DNA from: Methanomicrobiales archaeon
GTDB lineage: Archaea > Halobacteriota > Methanomicrobia > Methanomicrobiales > Methanospirillaceae
Direction: 5' to 3'
Assembly: GCA_012798365.1 (NCBI GenBank)
Contig: JAAZNH010000015.1
Coordinates: 1 to 6,283, forward strand
Length of the DNA: 6,283 bases
Shown here: one piece after another, positions 1-5,370 of the stretch
How positions within the stretch are numbered: the stretch's first letter is position 1
Layout: each line of letters starts with the position of its first letter
Made by a program: the position numbers and the translations under genes
Notes under the pieces: generated by a model
What the model saw: the letters and a program-made list of their open reading frames with translations, nothing else
The model's database searches: none
Told to the model about the DNA's origin: nothing

Positions 1-171
1 CAACACCGGCAGAAAGCGAGGGTGCTCGAAAGGATTAACATGCCCCTGAAAAATAAAATGCAGATGATGGAAGAGAAAATCGCTAAAATTACAAAACACA
101 GCCGGAAGATGCTCACACTATCAGAGATGGCAGATATTCTCCGGAACCGGAATACAGGACCCGTGCAATGA
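1..171 (+). CDS. C-terminal end of an unidentified protein, possibly a polysaccharide deacetylase (partial)
   Basis: Frame 1 is open from the first base to a TGA at 169-171 and gives 56 residues. The start lies outside the window. The tail is basic and mostly helical in character, with repeated Met and Lys, and ends in a segment reading roughly KHSRKMLTLSEMADILRNR. A helix with a spaced His, then a 'T-L-x-E-hydrophobic-A' helix, is how many NodB-type polysaccharide deacetylases end, and such a gene would fit next to a formyltransferase. This is a weak family resemblance only: no catalytic motif is visible in the fragment. The stop overlaps the next start by 4 nt (ATGA at 168-171), so the two are very likely co-transcribed and translationally coupled. 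The reading frame is well supported; the function is not. Confidence 0.6.
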   Translation, partial: QHRQKARVLERINMPLKNKMQMMEEKIAKITKHSRKMLTLSEMADILRNRNTGPVQ

Positions 172-944
172 GAATCGCCTTCTTTATTCACAAAGATTAT
201 AATTTTACCTTCGATGTCCTTTCCCGGGCAATTCCGGAGCTCTCCCGGGATCACCAGGTTGTTGGTATTCTGGAATTCCCCGAGGTGCTCACGAAATATT
301 CCGGTCTTGACATCCCGAAAAAATACCTGGAACTTTTCGGGCCCTGGACTACCATGAAACTGGGACTTTTCACTCTCCGGAAACGGCTGGGGCTCATAGT
401 CGGAACCGTCCATAACAAAGGTGGCTGCAGTTCGTTCTCCCACCTTTCCTCTAAATACTCTGTTGAGTACCAGGCATTCTCCAATCCCAATGATCCGGAA
501 GTAATCGACTGGATTACAACCCATGAAATTGACGTTGTTTTTATCTTTATTGGCCAGATCCTGAAAAGCGGGATCATCCATTCGCCGAAATGCTGCATCG
601 TCAACAAGCATTCTGCGCTCCTTCCGGCAAACCGGGGCCTCCTTCCTGTGTTCTGGGCCCTGCTCCATGATGAGAAGGTTGGTTTCACGCTTCATAAGGT
701 AACAGAAAAGATCGATGACGGAGAGATCCTGTACCAGAAATCGTATGAGAAAAAATCCTTGTCTATCATCGGGTGGTATGAACGGATATACGCGGATGTT
801 CCGGGAGCACTCGTGAAGGTAATCCACATCCTGGAAACAGGAAATGAACCCCGGCCCCACGCGGAGTATCCCGCGTCCTATCATTCATTGCCGGACCGTG
901 CGGATGTGGAACAATTTGAAAACCGGGGATTGAGAATTATCTGA
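168..944 (+). CDS. Formyltransferase-family protein (Fmt/PurN fold, probably a sugar N-formyltransferase)
   Basis: A 258-residue protein with the formyl_transferase core. The diagnostic stretch is VNKHSALLPANRGLLPVFWALL at residues 145-166, matching the family pattern N-x-H-x-S-L-L-P-x-x-R-G with the catalytic Asn146 and His148. It is followed by the third catalytic position, Asp183, in KIDDGEIL (family: L-D-x-G-x-I). These enzymes move a formyl group from N10-formyltetrahydrofolate (or an archaeal pterin equivalent) to an amine. Archaea start translation with unformylated Met, so a true Met-tRNA formyltransferase is unlikely. With a GT2 enzyme and a UPF0104 membrane protein downstream, an amino-sugar substrate is the best inference. 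PurN-like purine synthesis is the alternative, but the N-terminus lacks an obvious PurN signature. The start at 168 overlaps the preceding stop. No membrane segment or signal peptide is seen, so it is probably cytosolic. Confidence 0.85.
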   Translation: MRIAFFIHKDYNFTFDVLSRAIPELSRDHQVVGILEFPEVLTKYSGLDIPKKYLELFGPWTTMKLGLFTLRKRLGLIVGTVHNKGGCSSFSHLSSKYSVEYQAFSNPNDPEVIDWITTHEIDVVFIFIGQILKSGIIHSPKCCIVNKHSALLPANRGLLPVFWALLHDEKVGFTLHKVTEKIDDGEILYQKSYEKKSLSIIGWYERIYADVPGALVKVIHILETGNEPRPHAEYPASYHSLPDRADVEQFENRGLRII

Positions 945-967
945 TAAATGGAAGCGAATGAGGAAAA

Positions 968-1045
968 ATGAATCCCCCGCTGTCCCGGTATCCGACGACA
1001 GATGAAATTATGTGCCCCGGGATCAAACTAGGTAGGGAACGATGA
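968..1045 (+). CDS. Possible 25-residue small ORF between formyltransferase and UPF0104 genes
   Basis: An ATG at 968 opens a 25-codon frame (begins MNPPLSRYPTTDE, ends GIKLGRER) that closes with TGA at 1043-1045. It overlaps the UPF0104 gene start at 1042 in an ATGA. A purine-rich GAGGA at 960-964 sits just upstream as a possible ribosome binding site. An even shorter frame of 7 codons (948-971) leads into it by another ATGA overlap, starting 3 nt after the formyltransferase stop. The arrangement could pass ribosomes from one gene to the next, or could be chance in a 97-nt gap. The peptide has no recognisable motif and no membrane segment. I do not recognise it and would not assign a function. 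Confidence 0.2.
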   Translation: MNPPLSRYPTTDEIMCPGIKLGRER

Positions 1046-1977
1046 AACTTAAGGATTTCCTGTATTATTTTTTATTTGCGGTCGGAATTGTCCTGATCCT
1101 GTATCTCATCATCTCCTCAAAGATCCTTGAGAATCTCGATATTTTCCGCGAAGTAAATTACGCCCTCCTCACCCTCGCGTTTATCCTGACCAATCTCAAC
1201 GTCATCGTCAAGATCTACCGCTGGCAGTATATCTCCCAACTCTACGAATGTGAGATCCCCTTTACTGAGTCGACAAAAATCGTGGTTGGCAGCTTCTTTG
1301 TTTCCGGGGCAACACCGGCAAAGGTAGGGGAGATTGTCAAGGCGTACCTTATGAAAAAACGCCACAACCTCTCCCTGATAAACGGGGTCAGTGGCATCCT
1401 TTATGAACGGGTCTTTGAGATTGCTATCCTGTTTTTAGTCTCTATGGGGATCTTCTCTTTGGGACTCCAGGAAAAGAATCTCATTATCCTTCAACTGACA
1501 CTTGCGCTCCTGGTGATATTCCTTATTGCGTATTTTTTTGCCGACCAGGTTGCCGGGCTGGCCCGGAACCTCATTAATAAAACAAAGATTGCAACGATCG
1601 ATTCAGCGAACCTCCAGTTCCGGAAACTGGCCCCTAAGCACGCCCTGATCATATTCCTCATATCGGCGGCAGCCTGGATCCTGGAATTCCTCAGGTTGTG
1701 GGTTGTTGTCAAAGCTTTCGGGTTTGACCTGAGCCTGTTCCAGGTTTCTGTGTTCTTCAGCCTTGCCGTCCTTATCGGTTTCCTCTCACAAATTCCCATC
1801 GGGATTGGGGTCTTCGAGGGATCCCTTGCATTTTTCTTAAAGGAAGCCGGGATACCCTCCTATTATGCATTCGGCATCGCCCTTGTGGACCGGGTCATTT
1901 CAATGTATTACGTCATGATCATTGGACTTATTTATTACAAATGGGCTCTTAGATCAATCATGGACGAATCGCCATGA
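1042..1977 (+). CDS. UPF0104 / LPG-synthase-TM family membrane protein (flippase-like)
   Basis: A 311-residue integral membrane protein of the lysylphosphatidylglycerol synthase transmembrane-region family, often annotated 'flippase-like domain'. Hydrophobic spans are visible near residues 8-25, 41-57, 118-140, 147-167, 200-223, 233-255 and 276-299. Family landmarks are present: SGATPAKVGEIVKAYLM at 88-104 (conserved T-P-x-x-x-G-E), YERVFEI at 121-127 (E-R), and IPIGIGVFEGSLAFFL at 251-266 (P-x-G-x-G-x-x-E). The length of about 310 residues is typical of the TM-only form without the soluble aminoacyl-transferase domain. Members next to GT2 enzymes are commonly taken to act on polyprenyl-linked sugars at the membrane; archaeal AglD-related proteins combine both parts. 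Transport activity is not proven for the family, so 'flippase' is a label and not a result. GGTAGGG at 1031-1037 may serve as ribosome binding site. The stop overlaps the GT2 start by 4 nt. Confidence 0.85.
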   Translation: MKLKDFLYYFLFAVGIVLILYLIISSKILENLDIFREVNYALLTLAFILTNLNVIVKIYRWQYISQLYECEIPFTESTKIVVGSFFVSGATPAKVGEIVKAYLMKKRHNLSLINGVSGILYERVFEIAILFLVSMGIFSLGLQEKNLIILQLTLALLVIFLIAYFFADQVAGLARNLINKTKIATIDSANLQFRKLAPKHALIIFLISAAAWILEFLRLWVVVKAFGFDLSLFQVSVFFSLAVLIGFLSQIPIGIGVFEGSLAFFLKEAGIPSYYAFGIALVDRVISMYYVMIIGLIYYKWALRSIMDESP

Positions 1978-2705
1978 TTTCCGTAATCATCCCGATTTTT
2001 AACGAAGAAGAGATGCTTACCCGGTACGATCGTGACCTGTTTCCTGTTATCGAATCCTTAAAAACAGAATTCTCCGAGGATTTTGAAATCATTCTCGTGG
2101 ATGATGGGAGCAGAGATAAAAGCTGGGAGGGAATCAGCCGCTATGCAAAATCCCGCACGGATACTGTCGGCCTGAAGAACGAGAGGAACTGTGGGATGGG
2201 CTGTGCGATGAAGAACGGGATCCGGAACTGTAAAGGCGATGTCCTTGTCGTTCTTGATGCTGATTTGACGTTCAGGCCGGAAGATATCAGGAAGCTCCTG
2301 TCAGAATACCGGAAGAGCCCGGCTGACTGCATCAACGGGTCCCCGTATCTCGGTGTGGGACTTCTGGATGATGTCCAGTTGTGGCGGCTCATCCTGAGTA
2401 AATCGGTCAATATCATGTACCGGATCTTACTCCGGCAGAAAGTGACCAGCATCAGCCCGATTTTCCGGCTGTACCGGCGGAGTGTTTTTGATAAGATACA
2501 AATCACAAGTAATAATTTTGAGATCAATGCCGAAATTCTGGCAAAGATGATCATTGGTAACATGACGGTCCATGAAGTTCCGGTGGCCCTGCACAAACGG
2601 GAGCTTGGCCAGTCCAAGGCAAATACTCTAAAAAGCATCCGGAACCACCTGCGCATCCTCTCGAAGATCTTCATGGTCAAATACCTGAAACGCGAATGGA
2701 CCTGA
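1974..2705 (+). CDS. Glycosyltransferase family 2, DPM-like (polyprenyl-phosphate glycosyltransferase)
   Basis: A 243-residue GT-A fold enzyme. The N-terminus SVIIPIFNEEEML (3-15) is the nucleotide-sugar entry strand and loop. DDG at 43-45 contacts the nucleotide. DAD at 95-97 in VLDADLTFRPEDI is the metal-binding DxD motif. The segment SPIFRLYRRSVFDKI (161-175) and the late KRELGQSKAN (208-217) match the dolichol-phosphate-mannose synthase-like subgroup, where R-x-x-G-x-S-K is characteristic. There is no C-terminal membrane helix, so it probably works at the cytoplasmic face, loading a sugar from a nucleotide donor onto a polyprenyl phosphate. Coupling to the upstream UPF0104 gene (ATGA at 1974-1977) suggests that protein supplies the membrane part. 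Bacterial ArnC belongs to the same GT2 branch. The sugar cannot be deduced from sequence. Confidence 0.9.
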   Translation: MISVIIPIFNEEEMLTRYDRDLFPVIESLKTEFSEDFEIILVDDGSRDKSWEGISRYAKSRTDTVGLKNERNCGMGCAMKNGIRNCKGDVLVVLDADLTFRPEDIRKLLSEYRKSPADCINGSPYLGVGLLDDVQLWRLILSKSVNIMYRILLRQKVTSISPIFRLYRRSVFDKIQITSNNFEINAEILAKMIIGNMTVHEVPVALHKRELGQSKANTLKSIRNHLRILSKIFMVKYLKREWT

Positions 2706-2732
2706 TACTCAGGATCATTCCCGAACACTACT

Positions 2733-2751
2733 AAAAAAAAAAATAAAAAAA
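2733..2751 (+). promoter_or_regulatory. A-rich tract between GT2 and methyltransferase genes (possible promoter element)
   Basis: Eleven A residues, one T and seven more A residues form an uninterrupted A/T stretch in the 61-nt gap after the GT2 stop. It ends 15 nt before the methyltransferase ATG. An A/T-rich TATA-like box this close would give a very short or absent leader, which is common in archaea. The tract could instead be a spacer, or read on the other strand it could be a T-tract. No clear BRE or canonical TTTATATA box is seen. Confidence 0.25.
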
Positions 2752-2766
2752 CGTGGAACGAGACCC

Positions 2767-3519
2767 ATGCAACCATCAACCCCCGCTGATCCGACAAAGA
2801 TGTCCCAAGAGGAACTGTACCGCCTGAATATCTATCATGAGACAGATGAGGTCCAGGATAAAAAGCAGCTCCAGTCCCTCTACGGGCAGGTCAACGAGGA
2901 CCAGGACCGGTTCATCATCAGCTCCGTGTATGGGAAGCGGGTTCTGGATGTCGGGGCCGGCTATGGGACACTCTCGCGCCGGCTCAAAGAAGCCGGCCTT
3001 GATGTAACGGCGATTGAACCCAATCCCCACACAAGAGAACTGGCAAAGAAATGGAACAATGTTGACGAGCTCCCGTACGGCATTTACGAGACTCCGTTTG
3101 AGACGGATACATTCGACACCGTGATCCTCCGGGAATGCGTGGAACATCTTGACATTCCTGCTGCGATGAAGGAGATCAACCGGATCTGCAACCGGCGCGT
3201 CCTCATCTTCCAGACCAATTTAAACCCCCTCATCGCGCTTGCCCGCAAGCGGATCGGCCACGAGGAGTTCAATCCCCAGAAGCTCCCGTATTACGAGAAA
3301 CAGCTGGCGGATGCCGGGTTCATAAAGCAGACCGTGATCTTCCGGGATCCTCTTGCCTTTCCCTTGTCCGGCGGGTATCATGCCCGGCAGCTGGTCCCGC
3401 GGTATCCCCCGGCCGAACATGCGGTCCTTTGGGTGGACCATGGCGTCACGAGCCTGATGCAGCTGACCCGGATTGCCCGGTTCTTCTGCTGGCGCTTCCT
3501 TCTGATTGCAGAAAAATAA
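2767..3519 (+). CDS. Class I SAM-dependent methyltransferase, substrate unknown
   Basis: A 250-residue protein with the Rossmann-type methyltransferase core. Motif I is VLDVGAGYG at residues 59-67, followed by an acidic ribose-binding residue in TAIEPN (Glu84). FDTVILRECVEHL (116-128) corresponds to motif IV and the loop after it, as in the Methyltransf_11/23 and UbiG-like groups. LIFQTNLNP (146-154) follows as the next strand. The first 50 residues are polar and charged, a possible substrate cap; the C-terminus is basic with a hydrophobic patch around 227-248 that may touch the membrane. The substrate could be a sugar, lipid or quinone-like molecule. Lying just after the glycan cluster, a sugar or lipid-linked role is plausible but unproven. 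The ATG at 2767 is preferred over Met12 (2800), which has no ribosome binding site; GTGGAACGAGA before 2767 is a weak candidate. Confidence 0.85.
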   Translation: MQPSTPADPTKMSQEELYRLNIYHETDEVQDKKQLQSLYGQVNEDQDRFIISSVYGKRVLDVGAGYGTLSRRLKEAGLDVTAIEPNPHTRELAKKWNNVDELPYGIYETPFETDTFDTVILRECVEHLDIPAAMKEINRICNRRVLIFQTNLNPLIALARKRIGHEEFNPQKLPYYEKQLADAGFIKQTVIFRDPLAFPLSGGYHARQLVPRYPPAEHAVLWVDHGVTSLMQLTRIARFFCWRFLLIAEK

Positions 3520-3535
3520 CAGAAATCCCCCGTTC

Positions 3536-3554
3536 CCCTCCCACCCGCGGAGGG
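3536..3554 (+). other. GC-rich hairpin after the methyltransferase gene
   Basis: CCCTCC at 3536-3541 pairs with GGAGGG at 3549-3554 across a 7-nt loop, 17 nt after the methyltransferase stop. An alternative pairing, AGGG (3551-3554) with CCCT (3561-3564), overlaps it. No T-run follows, so it does not look like a simple terminator; it could sit in the leader of the SelB-like gene or be incidental. Confidence 0.25.
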
Positions 3555-3602
3555 CAGGTACCCTACGGTCTCATATTCCCCAAACTCACATACTATGATA
3601 CC

Positions 3603-4574
3603 ATGTCCAACCTTACCGTCGCGGTTCTCGCCCCGCCGGACTATGCAAAAGACCTGGGCAAGAAGGGCACCATCTCCGATATCACCTTTTACAACCTGAA
3701 GAAAGGTGAGGCCACCGTCACGTTCATCGAACCGACGCGCTACCCGGAGAAGCTCTCCAGCCTCTTCTACGCGGTCTCGATGTCTGACAGCGTGATTCTC
3801 GTGGTCAGCGAGATCAGCGCCAGTTTCGGGGAATGTGTCCTGATGATCCAGTGTGCCGGGAAGGCAAAGGGGTACCTGATCTTAAAGAATTATATCACAC
3901 CCGACCAGATCGCCCCGCTTATCAAGGGCACGGTGCTCGAACACTATGAAGTGATCGAGGAAGATATGGTTGGCCTGCGGGAGAAGATGCTTGACTCTGC
4001 GGTCAAACAGACCGCCCACGAGAAGGCCCACGATGGCGCCGGCAAGGGGGTTGTGCCGGTTGATGCGCACTTCAACGTCAAGGGTGTGGGGGTTGTGGTG
4101 CTCGGCTCGGTTGCGCAGGGAGCGATCAAAAAACATGACACCATGAAGGTCCTGCCAACGGAGAAGACCGCCCAGATCCGGTCCATCCAGAAGCATGACG
4201 ATGATGCCGACTCTGCGATCCGGGGCGATCGTGTCGGGCTTGCCCTCAAGAATATCGAGTCTGAGGACCTGGACCGGGGCTTTGTCCTGACCAATGATCC
4301 ATCGATCAAGCATGCAACTACTATCACCGGAAAGGCCCAGCTGGTGAAGTACTGGCCGGCCCCCCTCAAGGAGGGGATGGTCCTCTACGCCGGTTACTGG
4401 ATGCAGTTCCTCCCCACTCGGCTTGAGAAGGTTGTCGCAGAGGGCGACTGGCGGATGCCGGTGCTGACCCTGAAGCTGGAAAAGGACCTGGTATATCCCC
4501 CGGGCGCCCGGGTTGTCCTCCACTATCTCGAAGGCGGCAAGCTGCGGGTTGTCGGCTCGCTTGAGCTGGAATAA
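3603..4574 (+). CDS. SelB-like (EF-Tu/EF-1A superfamily) protein with degenerate GTPase domain
   Basis: A 323-residue protein with the three-domain plan of EF-Tu/SelB. Domain I (about 1-135) keeps the fold but not the GTP motifs. The P-loop position reads VLAPPDYAKDLGKKGT (8-23), not GxxxxGK[ST]. The DxPGH position reads EPTRYP (43-48), lacking the Asp and catalytic His. The NKxD position reads LKNYITPDQ (94-102). Domain II (about 150-235) is well kept: VDAHFNVKGVGVVVLGSV (153-170), then IKKHDTMKVLP (175-185), AQIRSIQKHD (190-199) and IRGDRVGLAL (206-215). Domain III (about 238-323) follows with ITGKAQLVKYW. This fits the archaeal SelB-like (aSelBL) family, thought not to hydrolyse GTP normally; its role is unknown. 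It is shorter than true SelB and lacks a SelB C-terminal extension. The ATG at 3603 is chosen because the alignment begins there; the same frame is open to 3429 only by overlapping the methyltransferase. No strong Shine-Dalgarno is seen. Confidence 0.85.
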   Translation: MSNLTVAVLAPPDYAKDLGKKGTISDITFYNLKKGEATVTFIEPTRYPEKLSSLFYAVSMSDSVILVVSEISASFGECVLMIQCAGKAKGYLILKNYITPDQIAPLIKGTVLEHYEVIEEDMVGLREKMLDSAVKQTAHEKAHDGAGKGVVPVDAHFNVKGVGVVVLGSVAQGAIKKHDTMKVLPTEKTAQIRSIQKHDDDADSAIRGDRVGLALKNIESEDLDRGFVLTNDPSIKHATTITGKAQLVKYWPAPLKEGMVLYAGYWMQFLPTRLEKVVAEGDWRMPVLTLKLEKDLVYPPGARVVLHYLEGGKLRVVGSLELE

Positions 4575-4601
4575 GGTGCAATACCGGAAATAATTCCCCG
4601 C

Positions 4602-4614
4602 CCTCCTCTTTTTT
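4602..4614 (+). terminator. Pyrimidine/T-rich tract, possible terminator of the SelB-like gene
   Basis: CCTCCTC runs into six consecutive T residues (4609-4614), about 30 nt after the SelB-like stop. Archaeal RNA polymerase often ends at T-rich tracts without needing a hairpin, and no strong stem precedes this one. A second run of eight T at 4681-4688 could act as back-up. Confidence 0.35.
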
Positions 4615-4689
4615 GGGAAAGTCCGGGTGTTGTCCTTTTGGTGGGCGGGATCTGGTTATTCTGTGCGAAACGGATCGTGATTTTTTTTG

Positions 4690-4820
4690 GAAAAACCGGA
4701 AGTCGATTGATCCGGATGAGGTCTTCAATCGGGATCGCACTTGCGATTGAAATTGAAAAACTGGATCGTGATTGATCCGGATCAGTTTTTCCATCGCGAT
4801 CATGATCGCGATGAAAATTT
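4690..4820 (+). repeat. Tandem pair of 65-bp repeat units (copies a and b)
   Basis: Two adjacent copies begin with a GAAAAAC block at 4690 and 4755, exactly 65 bp apart. Each then carries an A/T change-point, GATTGATCCGGAT, a T/C-rich centre, and a GATCGC/GCGAT end, closing in AAATT. A truncated piece (CGGATCGTGATT, 4671-4682) lies just before. Copy b and copy d of the second pair differ at about 14 of 65 positions plus one inserted A by my hand alignment, so roughly 78% identical. 65 is not a multiple of 3, so the unit does not encode a repeated peptide. Confidence 0.75.
4792..4813. repeat. Perfect 22-bp palindrome inside repeat copy b
   Basis: CATCGCGATCA is followed directly by its exact reverse complement. 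After one mismatch (4791/4814) pairing continues for three more T-A pairs. Copy d has the related but imperfect sequence CATCAGGATCGTGATCGCG, so the symmetry is not perfectly kept across the family. It could bind a dimeric protein or form a cruciform or RNA hairpin. Confidence 0.7.
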
Positions 4821-4823
4821 TAA

Positions 4824-5000
4824 AATCAAAGTCTGCTCAAAATTTTTCAATCAAACCTTGCTTAAAAAAATTTTAATCAAGGTCTGCCTGCAAAAAGGTA
4901 AGCTGATCTGAAACAAAATCCAAAGCGCTGGTTCGACGGAGCCCCCATTTATTCCACAGTTTTTCAATCAAGGTCTGCTTGAAATTTTTTAATCACGATC
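4824..5000 (+). repeat. Short 25-26 bp repeats between the 65-bp pairs
   Basis: AATCAA-type cores followed by GTCTGC or a variant start at 4824, 4849, 4875, 4966 and 4991, with steps of 25, 26, 91 and 25 bp, separated by A/T-rich blocks such as AAATTTTT. The best copy (4966 on) holds TCAAG-GTCTG-CTTGA, a 5-bp stem with 5-nt loop (4968-4982). Read on the minus strand the block gives ...GATTGAAAAACTG and CGGATCGTGATT, the same words that open the 65-bp units, so it looks like inverted, diverged members of the same family. About 65 bp of unique sequence (4899-4963) interrupts it. Confidence 0.6.
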
Positions 5001-5055
5001 CGATTTTTCCGGAAAAATCACAACTCGGTTGGAAAGAAAAAATCAGATCGTGATT
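4991..5055. repeat. 18-bp inverted repeat (17/18 matched) with 29-nt spacer
   Basis: AATCACGATCCGATTTTT at 4991-5008 is the reverse complement of AAAAATCAGATCGTGATT at 5038-5055 with one mismatch. The left arm overlaps a perfect 18-bp palindrome, GATTTTTCC/GGAAAAATC, at 5002-5019. The right arm is the opening of 65-bp copy c, so the arms are opposite-orientation copies of the repeat head. Confidence 0.75.
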
Positions 5056-5186
5056 GATCTGGATTGGGTTTTTGATCAGGATTGTCACCGCGGCCGAAAT
5101 TTGAAAACCGGATCGTGAATGATTTGGATGAGATTTTTCATCAGGATCGTGATCGCGACGGGGATTTGAAAACCGGAAGTTGATTA
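5038..5186 (+). repeat. Second tandem pair of 65-bp units plus a partial third copy (c, d, e)
   Basis: GATCGTG of copies c and d occurs at 5046 and 5111, exactly 65 bp apart, and the GAAAACCGG heads of d and e are at 5103 and 5168, again 65 bp apart. Copy e stops after about 19 bp (GAAAACCGGAAGTTGATT), resembling the head of copy a (AAAACCGGAAGTCGATT). Copy d contains a hairpin GATGA (5127-5131) / TCATC (5138-5142). The orientation is the same as in copies a and b. Confidence 0.75.
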
Positions 5187-5190
5187 AAAA

Positions 5191-5218
5191 TGCAGGATAC
5201 TGTACAGCAGTTCCTGCA
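5191..5218 (+). other. Strong stem-loop after the repeat block
   Basis: TGCAGGA (5191-5197) pairs with TCCTGCA (5212-5218), and inside it ACTG (5199-5202) pairs with CAGT (5208-5211). The result is an 11-bp stem with a single bulged T and a TACAG loop. No T-run follows, so it is not a classic terminator. It may be part of a transcript leader for the LemA gene 150 nt downstream, a processing site, or a protein-binding site. Confidence 0.5.
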
Positions 5219-5370
5219 CGTCAGCATGATATTCTCAAGGAACTTCCGGCTGCGGGATTCGGGTTGCGCCATGGCCCGGACGGGTCCCGTTACCCGTGAA
5301 AACCGCCCGCTTTTTCCCCCCGCGCCCAATCATCTTATCTGTTCAGACAATCATCTATTCTTTGAATACC

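Larger units (their letters stand above)
4575..5370. other. Long gene-free region with a repeat family
   Basis: About 800 bp with no credible gene on either strand. By position: a T-rich tract after the SelB-like gene (4602-4614), a run of eight T (4681-4688), the repeat block (about 4667-5186), a strong hairpin (5191-5218), a smaller hairpin pairing ACGGGT (5280-5285) with ACCCGT (5292-5297), a T5 run at 5311-5315, and then the upstream region of the LemA gene, where no clear TATA box or ribosome binding site is seen. G+C drops to about 30% by hand count in the middle (4801-4860), against about 63% in the neighbouring SelB-like gene (4021-4080). The overlapping open frames on both strands have no protein-like composition or recognisable motif. 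Confidence 0.75.

Noticed and set aside
168..944. Methionyl-tRNA formyltransferase (fmt)
   Set aside because: Archaeal initiation does not use formyl-Met, and the genes next to it point to sugar chemistry.
2141..2797. 218-codon minus-strand ORF antisense to the GT2 gene
   Set aside because: It is a frame shadow of a gene with clear DDG, DAD and GQSK motifs; its Arg/Ser-rich product has no recognisable domain.
3429..3602. Upstream in-frame extension of the SelB-like gene (58 codons)
   Set aside because: It overlaps the methyltransferase in another frame, has no EF-Tu-like sequence, and the family alignment begins at the ATG at 3603.
4366..4803. 145-codon minus-strand ORF over the SelB-like tail and first repeats
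   Set aside because: It spans a gene end and repeat DNA, has a low-complexity Ser/Arg/Pro translation and no motif.
4921..4960. tRNA or tRNA-derived attachment site suggested by GGTTCGA at 4930-4936
   Set aside because: Flanking bases do not form a T-arm stem, no acceptor stem or anticodon arm is found, and there is no integrase.
4690..5186. CRISPR array
   Set aside because: Repeats are contiguous and diverged, with no uniform unique spacers and no cas genes nearby.
5296..5370. GTG start adding 25 residues to LemA
   Set aside because: The added residues are not family-like, and the membrane helix and normal LemA length fit the ATG at 5371.
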